From assembly GCF_000002995.4 (NCBI RefSeq), contig NW_025062478.1:3200001-3264000 (forward strand): DNA of 64,000 bases, written 5' to 3'. Below are positions 50,551 through 62,608 of the stretch, one piece after another (position 1 is the first letter of the stretch; each line of letters starts with the position of its first letter). The notes beneath the pieces were generated by a model. It was not told the DNA's origin and made no database searches. It saw only the letters and a program-made list of their open reading frames with translations. The translations under genes were made by a program, and so were the position numbers. The stretch comes from Brugia malayi (lineage: Eukaryota; Nematoda; Chromadorea; Rhabditida; Onchocercidae).

Positions 50551-53500
50551 CTAACTAATTTGGACTAATTTTTTAGATGGAAGCGTGATTGCCGCTTCAT
50601 CATCACCTTCGTTTTTCCTTTTCGGTCTTATCAGCTTCTTTCTTTTTGAAATATCTGACTTCATGGCATTAATTTTTCGTTTTCTCACTTCCAAAGACTT
50701 TGGTTTCTTAATCACTTTTTCGAGATCGTCCTCCTACAACATGAAATTGAGCACAAAGATGGAGGACGAATAAGACATGCATCTTTCCTCAGTTCTTCAA
50801 ACTTTACATTGCTAATGTTTTACTTTTACATTTAATTCATCGAACTGAATTTCGAAGACACCCTGAACTGATCATTCGTTTTAATAGTTCCCACCACAGT
50901 AAATCGGATCTATCTCCAAAATCTACAAGTTAATCCAAAACAATCACATAAAACATACCCTCAATTTCCTCTTCATATTCCCTTCTTTATTTTGTTTCAT
51001 GTCATTCCACAACGCTTCGTCCTCACTACTTCCATTGTCATCATTATCCTAAAAAGTTTTTTAAAGTGAAAAAAAGGTCTTCAAAATGATGTTAAACACA
51101 ATAGCTTCCAATAATACATAATATCAATGGTTTTGCAAAGCTATCAATCAAAATGAGTGCCGTCGACTTTTGATATGGCTTTAATTAAAAGATTAACAGA
51201 ATGATCCCAATTATTTACCTCGATTTTCAACCAATCATCATAATTTTCCATTTCCTGCTTGCTTTCATCCTCATTATTAAGGATGGAAAGTTTATCACGC
51301 AGTAAAATTCGATTCAAACGAGCTTTACAGTAAACCTAAAAAGAGCAAATTAATCTAAAAGTACTGATTATAAATAAGAAAGAAGGAATTCTTTAAAATA
51401 ACAAATAAATGAACGATTCGTAACGATCTGTCCTATTGCCTGTTTACCAAAAAATTAATTGTGGTGGTTGTCCAAAATGGTAAATTTAATGCGTAAAGTT
51501 AAATATGATCTCCGAATAAAAACGACAAAAAAATTAAATGCCAAACCAATAGCAATTTTGAATCTTAAGTTATAATAAATTTATGCTACAATACTGCTAT
51601 CATGATTCAAATACCGGAAAACTGTTCAAGATTTGCAAGTAATGACCTTTTTAACAAGTTTTTTTGAATTCAATTCATGCAGTCTTACAAATCGATCAAT
51701 GGAACAGGAGGCGATATATTCAGCTGATTGATGCGCATCAATTCCACTGATCGAACCAGCACAACCCTTATATTTACACACCATATGCACTGAAAAAAAC
51801 CTCACTGATTAATTTAAAAAAAAAAAGACTATTAAGATATTCTTGAGAGTCTGCAAGTCATTCCCACCTGTGCGAAAATTTTCCTAAAGAGAAAGAAAAA
51901 TTATCACAAATTTGCTTCCGTCATCGATATTTTATTTGTAAAACGACGTTGTTCTCATCAAAAACGTTTTTCATTTTTCATTTTTTTTTTTTTTTTTTTT
52001 TTTTTAACTCTTCTACGGTTCATGCTTTTTGTGATTAATACAAGGTGATGAATGTTACTTTTGTTTCGTAAATCAAATAATCCTATATCACCACGAGTAT
52101 TGCCAGCAACTATATGCATTTCGTTTCGACACAAAGACATTGCAGTCAGTGGCTCCTCTGCCCACACCATCTCCTTTACTGGTCTCCGTTGTGTGCGAGG
52201 ATCGTAAAGTCTTATCTACAATTCAGGATTACAAGAACCAAATTATTACAAGTTACTTTATACAACTCTGATCACTTTCCAATCTAAATGATCGAATTTT
52301 CTGATGAAAAGAACTCAACTGTATTTCACCACAACAACCATTTTTCAGACATAAAACCATACGACACACATGTTTAATATTTTATGACAATAGCTAACAA
52401 ATTACCACTTATACTTTCATCTAATATCGTGAATATTCATTAACTGTCAATTTGAATTCTAGTTAACTCTTTTGGAACTTATTAGACAAATATATCAGTT
52501 TCTCTAAATATCATCACCTCTTAGCCAATATCATTTAGCAACAAGTTGATGTCACTACTAAAAAAAACTTAAAATTTTAATAACAAATGTAACTGACGCT
52601 TAAATAATTTCTAAAAACTCAGAAAAAGGAAAACAATTGCTTACCTGATGTTTACCAGTGACTGTTACAATGTTTTGCGATTTTGGTATAAATCGTATAT
52701 CATTAACCCATATTGGTACTCTAAGCTGCAGTTCATCTGGTCGTACGTTTTTAGCAGTAAAAATTTTTTCGCCTTTCTCAATATCCCATATTTTTAAAGG
52801 ATTCTCTTTGCCACCGGTTGCGTAATGCCCTTCTTGCTCACAATTGGGTACCATCACGATTAGGTTATTTCCTGCGTTCAACTCCTTAACTATTTCTCCA
52901 GATGGCAAAGAGACAGAAAGTTCACCAGACTCAACTGCTGATACATATGTTCCTCTGCAAAAATAATTTTCAATTCTACTACTCTGAAAAACTATCTAAA
53001 AATCGAAGTTCTGAAATTAAAACTGCCAATCTTCTCACATCAGTCTAAAATGTGCGGTAGAACGAATACCTGTCCACAATCATCTAAACAAGTAGTCATT
53101 TTGAATCTAAGTATTTTTCTTAGTGAAATTTCAGTAGGATTATCGCAAAGCTTTTCTGAAGAATACTTTCAGGACAGAACTACTACCTTCGAATAACCTT
53201 CTAGAAAAAAACTTATAGCTTTCTATGCACAATCTTTATAGATATTTTCGATTTCCTTTGAAGATAATTAACAGCTATAAACAACATACACTGCAGTCCT
53301 TTTGATTCCCTTAACTGCACCACTGCCACTACCCAAAGAAAAGAGTGTCGTGTATTCATTCGAAGTTGTATCAAGCAATCTCAGCTGCTTATCCATTTGG
53401 ACTGTTAACAATTCCGTCTAAAAACAAATTAATTCTAGCATCATAATACAAAAATTTTTTCACAACTTAAACAGAGATATCTTTTAAAAAATGAAACTAA

Positions 53501-53906
53501 ATACCGTAAAAATAATCCTTACTTGATCTTCATTCGCCCAGCTCATACAAGTTATTTCATCTTGCTTCGGATTCAAAGAAGTAATCTGGTTCACATTACT
53601 GAAAGCGCTATCCTTGAAAGAAATACCTGAAACTAGCTTCAGCACAATATATCTACTATACCAGTCGTAATCTGTCGTCTCATGAAAACCTTTTAAAAAA
53701 ATATGTACTACAGTACTTCTTACATTTCTACCAGTTTGTGTAGTCAAACAATCACAACAGTATTTCTTACATATATCTCCTTGCGAACTTCTACTAAAAA
53801 CTTGCTCAACGGACTCCAAATTAAAATCTTGCACCACCACTTCTAATTTGGAACACTTTAACTTACCTTTCAAAGCACCCGTTGACGCGCCAACAAAGCA
53901 ATCCAT
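50551..53906 (-). CDS. WD-repeat protein WDR74 (Nsa1), 60S ribosome biogenesis
   Basis: Nucleolar WD40 propeller protein that acts in pre-60S maturation. Ten exons join in frame to 420 aa: 53867-53906, 53523-53626, 53290-53417, 52645-52954, 52042-52215, 51868-51883, 51689-51789, 51219-51335, 50959-51048, 50551-50733. Family landmarks: start MDCFVGASTGALKG; YATGGKENPLKIWDIEKG; FTAKNVRPDELQLRVPIWV; VTVTGKHQIRLYDPRTQRRP; EEPLTAMSL and VAGNTRGDIGLFDLR; and YIASCSIDRF. The C-terminus is acidic then strongly basic (KKPKSLEVRKRKINAM, KRKKLIRPKRKN), fitting a nucleolar signal. Exon 6 is only 16 nt. A trans-splice-like acceptor (GCAATTTTAG) lies at 53918, 374 bp downstream of the eL20 stop. Confidence 0.92.
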
Positions 53907-54280
53907 CCCACTTAAATCTAAAATTGCAATTTCAGGAATACATCAGACAACTTATCATCAATGTCGACAATCTAACCCTGCACAGTACGGAATTTGAAGT
54001 TTCATTTAAAATCTTAGACACACCTGCGACAACATTTCACAATACCAGTGAAGTACTATATTTCTATCCACACAACTATCCCTTCCTCCCCTTCACCAAA
54101 AAATTGAATCACCACTTCACTATGCTTCGATATCAAGCAGTTTGTATCACCAAGCCATTCTCAAAAATTTGTACAGAGATATTAAACAGATATATTTTGA
54201 ACAAGCTTTATTTCAAATATTTTTGTATGCCCCAAGTTTAAAACTCCTTTATTCTTATAACCAATAACAAAACAATGTAT
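53907..54280. other. Spacer between eL20 and WDR74
   Basis: Contains the eL20 3' UTR with its minus-strand poly(A) signal at 54248-54253 and the presumed spliced-leader acceptor of WDR74 at 53918-53919. The plus-strand open frame 53882-54241 has no family resemblance and is taken as chance. Confidence 0.45.
54248..54253 (-). terminator. Poly(A) signal for eL20
   Basis: TTTATT on the plus strand, 28 bp beyond the eL20 stop codon on the minus strand. Confidence 0.6.
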
Positions 54281-55538
54281 TTATGAGAAATGTGTTCTTG
54301 GACGACGAGTAGTGAAGATAGCAGCATTTCTTCTCTTTGCGATGCGATGTGGTAGTGGGAAACAAATCTTCGAATTGTGAAATTGTTTAATGGCTGCACG
54401 CTTACAATCAGAAGCTTTAATCACTTGCACTTTGATGATCTACAAATATATAGAAATATCACGATCTTAATTTCAAGATACAAGTGGAAATAGCTTTTTA
54501 AATACAGAAAATATATCGAAATGAATGAAGAGTCAAGGCTCGCTACTTTACCACTCCATTTTTTTGCCTATTATTTATTAGAAGTTATTAATTACAGTGC
54601 ATAAAAAGGAATTAAATGATTTGCTTTCTCAAAGTTAACCAGATAAAAACCTGAATTCGATCAGCCTGTGCCCGATGACGGGCACCCATATCCCGATAAC
54701 ACTGTGTTACAGCTCCAGCAACAGTATTGTCTCGGTACTCACGATACATATTGTGATGATTAGTGCGCGAATCGTACCGAAGCCAAATGCCATAATTTTT
54801 GACGTATCCAGGTTTCTTTTCAAAAACCTATAAGATGTAACTGTAAAGAAGAGTATTATAGTACATCAGTCCAATTTTCGTGAAAACGCTAATTTTGTAA
54901 TATTACTCTGAAGTTAGAATCACACTATAAGGAAAAGACAGAACCGCATAAACCTTGTTGTCCACCAGTTAATGATAAAATGAGTATCGAACCGCAGAAT
55001 ATGTCCACGAATTTCAATTAAATATCAATCTATATAACAAGGAATCTGTCTCTAATTTCCCAACGACAAATGAATTCAGACGCCAAAGTCATGGATGGAA
55101 AATCTCATCAATTATCAATTATTGACAAACAATAAATTGAGCTATGTAAAAGGAACTGCGGGTTTCTTGAAAAAAATGAGCATATGTTATAGACTTACTT
55201 CTTTGCATTCAAGAATTTCTCCATTCGCCTTCTTAACTCGTCGCAACATACTTGTAAAATACCAAAACCGAGACTTTGCAATCACATGGTTTGATGCAAA
55301 GATTTGCATCTTATAAATTGGTGGATTCAACTCTTTTGCAGACGGCAACTTACGCCCAACCACGAGGAATTCCCTCAACTGTAACAGAATTATTCCTGAT
55401 ACAGGAAAAAAGAAAACCGAAAAAGAAAGAAAGAAAATAAGTTCATCAGCAATCAGCTACCTCAAAATTCTCAAGGAACTAAACAAAACTATATGCCTTA
55501 AAAGCACTTACCGTTTCGCCTTTTGACTTCGTAGGCAT
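54281..55538 (-). CDS. rpl-20: 60S ribosomal protein eL20 (L18a)
   Basis: Structural protein of the cytosolic large ribosomal subunit. Four exons (55512-55538, 55199-55378, 54651-54827, 54281-54439) join to 180 aa, the expected size. The conserved body is unmistakable: [32 protein letters not shown] with [39 protein letters not shown], and [20 protein letters not shown]. The short first exon MPTKSKGET is phase-consistent. It is head-to-head with CCDC97 (928 bp apart) and followed on the same strand by WDR74. Confidence 0.97.
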
Positions 55539-56466
55539 GTTCCACAACTCCTTAATTTTTGAATGTTATTCGATTCAGTAGCAAAATTTTAGTTGAACAC
55601 GCAAAAAAGTCAACACATAAACGTACGTGACCCAAGATTTTATAACCTTATTATTTCAAAGATAATAATAAAGCAATCACGTAAAATGATAAAAGACACC
55701 CTTACAAAGTCCTCGGTATAAGAAGCGAGACCAGAATCAACAAATGCATCATATTCATGCATTAATACATGTATTGGACGGCTGATTAAAAATTAAAATA
55801 TTTCCAGTCACCGCTGCTGAACAAAAAGCGATGCTTAAACGGTACTAATCTAACTAGCAATTTAAATTAAAGCAGTTCTTCCTAATTGGATGAAAATTAG
55901 TATTTCCATTTCATGAAGTTGAAGTAATAGAAAACAGAAATCTTTGAATTGGAAAAGATCGGAAAAAAAGTCAACTGACTTTTAACTAATACCTAAGGCT
56001 AATCACCCAGAAATATATATAAGGCTTCATAGTAATGTCAGACACTCTGTTCATGCATAATGGCTATTTGGATAGCTCAGTATTCAGAAGAACTTAAAGC
56101 TAAGTTTAGAAGGAAATTAGGTAAATTAGTAAGCCAATCCACCACTTAACGCTTTCATCCTTAATTAACACAAAAGTCCTACAAATAACGGAACACAAAC
56201 GCCACCTAATAGACCATTGGTAACAACACCCTAAACGTTTTGTAAAATTTGTAGCATAACATTGCCCATAGCGGTACGCTACATTGAAGAATCAAACCGC
56301 TTCAGTGAAATTTCTTTCACTTCTCTTTTCTCCATTTTCTCAATGGAATTTTCATAGTTTTCTGTCTCTTTCTCTCCTTCACATGTTGTATCCTTTTTCC
56401 TGATTCTTTCCTGGCAAATTCGCGTAAGTTTATTCACGCTAACGTTACGTATTTTACGCCAAAACA
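55539..56466. promoter_or_regulatory. Intergenic region between divergent eL20 and CCDC97
   Basis: Probable promoter region of both genes. A short minus-strand open stretch (MHEYDAFVDSGLASYTEDF, about 55717-55772) followed by GTAAGG could be an exon, but nothing joins it convincingly. Confidence 0.3.
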
Positions 56467-58492
56467 ATGGGTATTACAGGAAAATTGAAGGATTGTAAGT
56501 TTTTTGTCTATTTCCCATTCTATTTCCCACTGTAACAAGAGATCAGTAGATATGACGTGAATCTAACTAGCATAATGCATTACGCTTTAATTCCATAATT
56601 TAAATTTAAAAAATTTGAGCGGAATTTTTGTAAAGTTATATTATTATTTACATTTTAAGTGAGAATAACACCAAGTTTGACTAGAATGATTGACAGAATC
56701 GTATCGCATGACGATATCTTCTATCGTTCAGAGCAACGTGATACACCCGACTTAACGATGCAGGAAAAAAGGTTTTGAATCAAAGAATGCCTTTTTTTAA
56801 TGTTTCAAAATAATTGATAATTGTAGTTGTTAATAAATATGAAAAAGCAAATATATTAAGACGTACTGACATATTAACATAGGAACATGCACAAAGTTTG
56901 TAACTTGTCTTACATCGCAGTAACAATTATTACTTGTTTTAATTTATCAGGTGTAAATAATGGAACGAATTACAGAGAATTGTTGGAAAATTTATATGCG
57001 ACAAATTCACACTTATTCATGAGACGTTATCACAAATATCTGGCAGTGGAAGATTGCGAGTGTTTTGATCAAAATGATTACGAAATTCAGTTTTATGCAA
57101 AAGCAGTTATGGAAAGATGTAACGATAGGGATATCAAGAAGCGGGAGGTATTTTCATTTCAACTTTATGATTTGTATAGATTCAAGATCTCTATTCTAAT
57201 TTTTATTTTAATTCATGTCTCACTTTTAGTCTCGTTATTTTCGATATCTATAAACAAAGAATAATACGGTCTTACTTTGTCCATCTCTTCTGTATTTTAT
57301 ATCTTTATAGAATATAAGACTTCGAAATCAGCGCTATGCAGAATTAATGCGATTAAAAAGAGAAACTGATTATTTTTCGGATAAGAAAATGCGAGAACGC
57401 GAACCACTACTGTTTGATAAAATGATTGGTAGATTTTTGCCAGAAGAGGAACAACTCTATCTTAGACCAACTATTGAAAATGATTCTCTTTCTGGTGTTT
57501 TTATGCAATTTGAAGATTCCCAGATCATTTCAAATCGACGAAATGCTCATTTAAATGAATGGAATGACTTTTTAAAGGTAAAGAGCCATGGTTTCTATCG
57601 CTTCTTCTATCAGTATCTATCATTTCTTCAATCCAGCCTTTAATAAATTTGTTTACTCAATTATTGATGAAAGAAAAGTTCCGACAGCCCAAGATGAATT
57701 GGTAGGGAATGATTGATAAGTGAAAATGAAAATACAGTTCGTTAATGGATGTGAAAAGGAAGAAAAATAATATAAAAACTAGTTTCCTAACCCTTAATTA
57801 GTTATAGTAGGAAGCTAGAAATTAATTGTTCAATTACAGTCGAAGGTTCGGAATTAATTGTATGATCACCAGAAACTGTAAAGTAAGACTCCTTCCCAAA
57901 TTGCATACGCAACTGTAATTTTTGTAGTATGATAGGGAGAATGTTTCGAAATTTGGTGACTTAGTGCAACACGCAAGGAGCCGATTTTGTGACGAGATGG
58001 AAAGTGGCAACGATGAAACGAAGTCTGAAGACGGCTCTGAGGAAGTTGCTAATGATAATCTTGAGCCAACTTCCAGCCGTAAAACGGAAGAGGAGATAAT
58101 TTCGGAATCTTCCGATGAAGATCATGATCAGGAACAACTGAGAGCAGACTTCATCGACCATATGGAACAACGGTTCTTAAGAGGTCTTTTTTTTTTTTTT
58201 ACTGGTATATTGATTTTAAAAGCAGTTCAGTTAAAACTAAAATTGGAAAGTTTACTCAAATTTAGTCATTTTGCTTTTTAGCAGATCTGAATGATTCACT
58301 ATAATTTTCAAACTTTACGACTGTCAAAGTCCGCAATTTTAGTTTTAGCTGAAAGTAAAGATTATTCATAACGAAGTTATAGGTGATGATACGGAATTTT
58401 ATGATTACTCTATTATTGATAATGTGATGACAAAAGAGTATGAACTGATGTGTGATCGAGATTTGGAGGATGCATACTTCGAAAATGATTAG
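56467..58492 (+). CDS. CCDC97 family protein
   Basis: Conserved acidic coiled-coil protein reported in association with the U2/SF3b spliceosome. Seven exons sum to 963 nt (320 aa): 56467-56494, 56660-56771, 56883-56899, 56951-57147, 57311-57590, 57965-58183, 58383-58492. The N-terminal part has IVSHDDIFYRSEQRDTPDLT and LLENLYATNSHLFMRRY, with the DYE motif in QNDYEIQFYAKAV. The hallmark second block is RLRNQRYAELMRLKRETDYF, then SDKKMREREPLLFDKMIG. An acidic Ser/Glu-rich region follows, and the end DLEDAYFEND matches the family C-terminus (D..YFD). The 17-nt exon 3 is needed to keep phase. The exon 5 donor (57591) is chosen by phase; an alternative is 57578. Confidence 0.82.
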
Positions 58493-58652
58493 TCATTTAT
58501 GGAATCATTCAAAGTTTTCATTTAATGATTGTATCTTTTACTTATATGTACACGTTGTATTGAATGACAGAGTAATTGGGCAGTAATGATTTATATTATT
58601 TCGATGTTACTACAAAGTGATTGTTTTAATTTTTTCATTGTAACGATTATAT

Positions 58653-58658
58653 AATAAA
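58653..58658 (+). terminator. Poly(A) signal AATAAA for CCDC97
   Basis: 160 bp after the CCDC97 stop and only 25 bp from the opposing signal of the next gene. Confidence 0.6.
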
Positions 58659-58682
58659 AAAGTTTACATGGAAGAATTATCT

Positions 58683-58688
58683 TTTATT
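58683..58688 (-). terminator. Poly(A) signal for the Bax-inhibitor-like gene
   Basis: TTTATT on the plus strand, 25 bp downstream of the minus-strand stop codon at 58713. Confidence 0.55.
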
Positions 58689-58712
58689 TCAGTGAATTAA
58701 GTTTCAGTTATT

Positions 58713-60838
58713 TCAATTAGAGCCGGCATTGCTGGTACCGAATACTATTGCTAGCGGGATTTGGCTAATTATCGATCCGAGCACGTAGCACAATTGAGCT
58801 TCTCCAACCCCATAAGATTTGTTTTTCATCGCATACAATACGACCTATAGATTTGCTAAAGCATATATACACAGCTAATAAAAGAAGACTATTTTTTGTA
58901 TATCCCTAGAATTGCTCGTATAATTGAAGATGTCGTCGGCTTGGCATTATATAAACGTAAATTACATTTTGATGAAGGCTAATTTTTACTGAAATATAAG
59001 TAGACTTCTATTACCTTTCCCATTACTTACGGCCAGGTTGCTATTTACACATTACGACTTAGCTGATCTTTTAAGAGGATGTGAGCAGTATTTTGAATAA
59101 ATATACCTGAAAATGACTGGCGAGGAATGCAGCGTGGGTAGCAATTGACAAAATAATACAGAATGACAGGCCATGGATCATGGCGAGAAAAATAGCTACG
59201 GCGATACCTGCACCTGTACCTATGGCTAGCAAATTTAACCGTTGTGAATATACGGTTGGTGGAGAAAGTTCTGGATCCACCTGCCAAGAATTCATAAATT
59301 CTATTAAGACTTTATTTTATGTTAGTTTGTGTTCATATTGTCGAATAATTTCGACAGATTTCAAATAGATTAAAATTCATTTAGATGAGTTTCTTTTTTG
59401 TTTCTTTTTTCAGATTTACCATCAGCGCTAGGATGAGTGGTTGGATGAAATTAACTGATGGAAGGGTTGAAATCAGTCGATATCCCATCATATGTCCTAT
59501 ACACGAACCGATTGCGAGACCTAGGCCGAATAAGTTGACACGTCTTTCAGTTTCGTCCAATGCTGCAGGGTAGAATCGTCATTATTAGGAAGTTCTTTAT
59601 TCGTTGGTGTCAACTGATTATGTCAAATTTGACCTTTATTTCTTTTATTGTTCAGATGCAATCTATTCATTATTCGGTTTAGATGATTTCTTTTTTTTAA
59701 AACTAGATTTGATTATTTAATATTTATTTTTTCGAAATTCCAGAATTTAAGTCCAAGTTTGAATTTCAAAAAATTACCTGCATTTTTTCTAAATGTAAGA
59801 TAAACATAACATGGCAATAAGATTACCAGTAATACTTCCCACCACCAGTCAAATATTTTTCGGTATAGCATTCCTAGTACAAGTGTACCAGAAATTTCTC
59901 CTGGAATTGTTTCTTCAGAATCCGTAGTCATATCAAATTCTTACTATTGTGATTAGATAAAAAGGTTGGTTAAATATGTTCTATCTCCAGAATAGTTAAC
60001 ATTTCACTAAATACCTGCACTGATTCCAATTGAAAGGACGGAGCAGCTCAAGTACAATTCCAGTAAGCTGTTGCGGAATTCTCTATCGCTTGCATCCAGT
60101 GGGCTCAAATCGTGTACTGCAGTTTGTATCTGCAGAAACCTTTGTAAATTTTTTGGGAAAACTTTGGAATACTAAATGAAATAGGAAATTTTCTTAAAGT
60201 CCAACCAAAGGCATTTCGAAATTTCTTGTAGAGTTTGTATATTTAGATTAAGTGGTAAAATTTTAATGCAGTATTTTATCTTAAAGTAGAAGTAAATCCA
60301 TTTTAAAAGTAACTCTATAAAATTATTTAAATTTAAACTCTAGTTTTTAGATGATAGCTTGGTAGTAAAAATTAGCTTATTCATGCTATTTCGAAAAGAA
60401 AAAAAATCCCTAGACAAACACTCTCGAAAATTTCATAAATAATTGGCTCTGCGTATTCACGTATTTTTTCTGATGCTCGTATTATTTTCTGTCCCAAATT
60501 TATTGTCCCATCATATATCTGGAAATATTACTAAAATGTGCTTCAAATTTTTCGTCATATTTGGAAGCTGAATTTCTGACAAGTAAATTATGACCATAGT
60601 TTTTGTAGCAACAATGTCTGTAGATAAATAACTATATTTAAACAATTTATCTCATAAATACTTCTGCTAAAGTGTTAACAGTTGTCAATAATACAAAAAG
60701 CTAGATGAAAACTTTCATAAATTTTAATGAAGTTTTGCAAATTAATTTCAAAAAAGATGCTACAACCGCAAGACATCGACGTCGCATTGTTTCAACAGTA
60801 GTTTCAATTTGTTCACCATAACGGTATACTACCTCCAT
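58713..60838 (-). CDS. Bax inhibitor-1-like (TMBIM) multi-pass membrane protein
   Basis: Seven exons join exactly in frame to 298 aa: 60767-60838, 60420-60518, 60015-60129, 59778-59939, 59420-59562, 59107-59280, 58713-58844. About six or seven hydrophobic segments are visible, such as WWWEVLLVILLPCYVYLTF, LFGLGLAIGSCIGHMMGYRL, NFIQPLILALMV, LLAIGTGAGIAVAIFLAMIH, and FCIILSIATHAAFLASHF. The order and spacing match BI-1/TMBIM6: an ETERR-LF-LG block (as TERKRLGLLAG), then VYSQRLNLLAIG (as LYARRRSYLFLG). BI-1 proteins regulate ER Ca2+ leak and cell death. An extra polar N-terminus of about 60 residues (MEVVYRYGEQIETTVETMRR) is absent from BI-1, and the C-terminus lacks the usual Lys-rich tail. 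The family call is moderate. Confidence 0.6.
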
Positions 60839-62608
60839 TTCTATTGAATACTAAATAATTTTAGTATCTTTATTTTAACCCCCTTTATAATTTAAATATT
60901 GGAATGTAATTCATATCAACTAACGTCAACTTTATCTATTTTGTAAAAGTTCATTATGAATAGCTTTTGAACTAAGATGAAATAAATGATAACATGACAT
61001 GTTGATCTCATTTTGACTCATAGAATAGAATAGCATAGAATGTGAATGCAGAATGCATCGTCCAAAATTAAACCTACCAGTTGCTAAGAATTCACTGAAC
61101 AATGAAATGTACATTCCGATGCTTTTGCCCTTTATTATTCTTTAACAATTGAATGAATTGCTATATGCAAATGTTATCCCTAAAAGAAAAAAAAAAATCT
61201 TTTTTCCTTTTTTTTTTGTATCATTTGTTCTAACTAATGATATCAATTACAGATTAGTCATACAAATTTCAATAATAAGTTTATTTTTAACATAAAAAAA
61301 AAAGAATAAAAATTGTTGCGTTATAGTTCCAAAAAGGAAATAAAATAATAATTTTACACAAAAATTGTATTTATTTAAATGTCAAAAAAAATTTTTTTTT
61401 TGTTTTCTTCACAAATATTTTTCATATATTGCACAATTTTTGAATTATTTGCTAAAATTGTAATGCTAAAGAATCAATTTTGATACTACTATTCATTTTG
61501 TTTTATATGAAAAAGTTAAAATGTAAAACGAAATACTGCTACTATTGTCATCACTTTTTAGATGCATTTATACACCTTTAAACGGTGCAATTTACAAAAA
61601 AAAAAAAAAGCACTGCCCATAATGTCCCTAAATTAATTGATTTTCTTTTCCTCATTGCTCTGATGATGACAAAATCAATCGCTTTCTCTCTCTCTCTCTC
61701 TCCCTCTCTCTCCCTTTCTCTCTCTCTTCGTACTGTATATATGCGCAATTTTTCCTTTTTTCCTTTTTTTGAAATAACTTTAAATACAATAATAGTAATT
61801 AATTAACTAATTAATAGTAATAAAAATGATGATAATAATAGTAATAATGATATAGTAGTAAGTAGTTATGATGATAAAAACAATAACAAAAAAGGTGGGA
61901 AAATTTTTTGTTTACTACAAAGAAATTTCCTCTTTAATTTGAGACTACAATAAAAGTTTACTTAGCTGCATATTAAATAATAAAAGTATATTATATTTGT
62001 TTGTTTATTTACATGACCCGTAAGTGTAACTAACACTTGATGATTCATTGTTCCATAAATCAATTTCAAAAATTTTCAAATCACATGATAGATGGCAACT
62101 ATTTATAAAAGTATTTATATGATCATGTTGCTTTAATTTCATCTCACTTTTCTCAAACTTTTTTCTTTTTTCTTTTTTTCTTTTTCTTTTTTGTTTTTTT
62201 TTTTTTATAGAGAAATTATTTAAGTAATGGGAATAATTCTTTAGTTAATTATTTTATAGTTTTGTTTAGAAATAATCTTTTAGTTGACTATTTTGTAATT
62301 TGTTTTATGTTTCATTAAGTTATTTTATTACTTTTAGCTAATGATTTTTGAAATTTAGGAGTTCTTTCAACAAATCCATTCCACGAAATGAATTTCTCGT
62401 GTGTGTATTAATTTTTATTTGTGATATTTTACATTAATTACATTTGTGCATAGGATCTGACTTTTATACGTAAGAATGTTTGTATTTTATCTGTTTCGTT
62501 TGTTTTTTTAACAGAAGTTGTAAGTTCCAAGAAGCAAGGAGCAATATAATATTGGTAAGATTTTCTCGAAAGAGGATTTATTTTGTGGAAGCGCTGGTCG
62601 AAAGGAAA
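60839..62608. other. AT-rich intergenic region between divergent genes
   Basis: Separates the Bax-inhibitor-like gene from UMPS. Contains T/A runs, a CT microsatellite and TAATAGTAATAATGATA-type simple repeats (61790-61890). No gene recognised; the UMPS promoter should lie near the right end. Confidence 0.45.
61681..61728. repeat. CT microsatellite
   Basis: Interrupted (CT)n tract of about 48 bp in the spacer upstream of UMPS. Confidence 0.85.

Noticed and set aside
53882..54241. 119-aa plus-strand open frame
   Set aside because: Lies across the WDR74 first exon and spacer, with random composition.
59045..59287. 80-aa minus-strand frame (Arg/His-rich)
   Set aside because: Shadow of the Bax-inhibitor-like exon in another frame.
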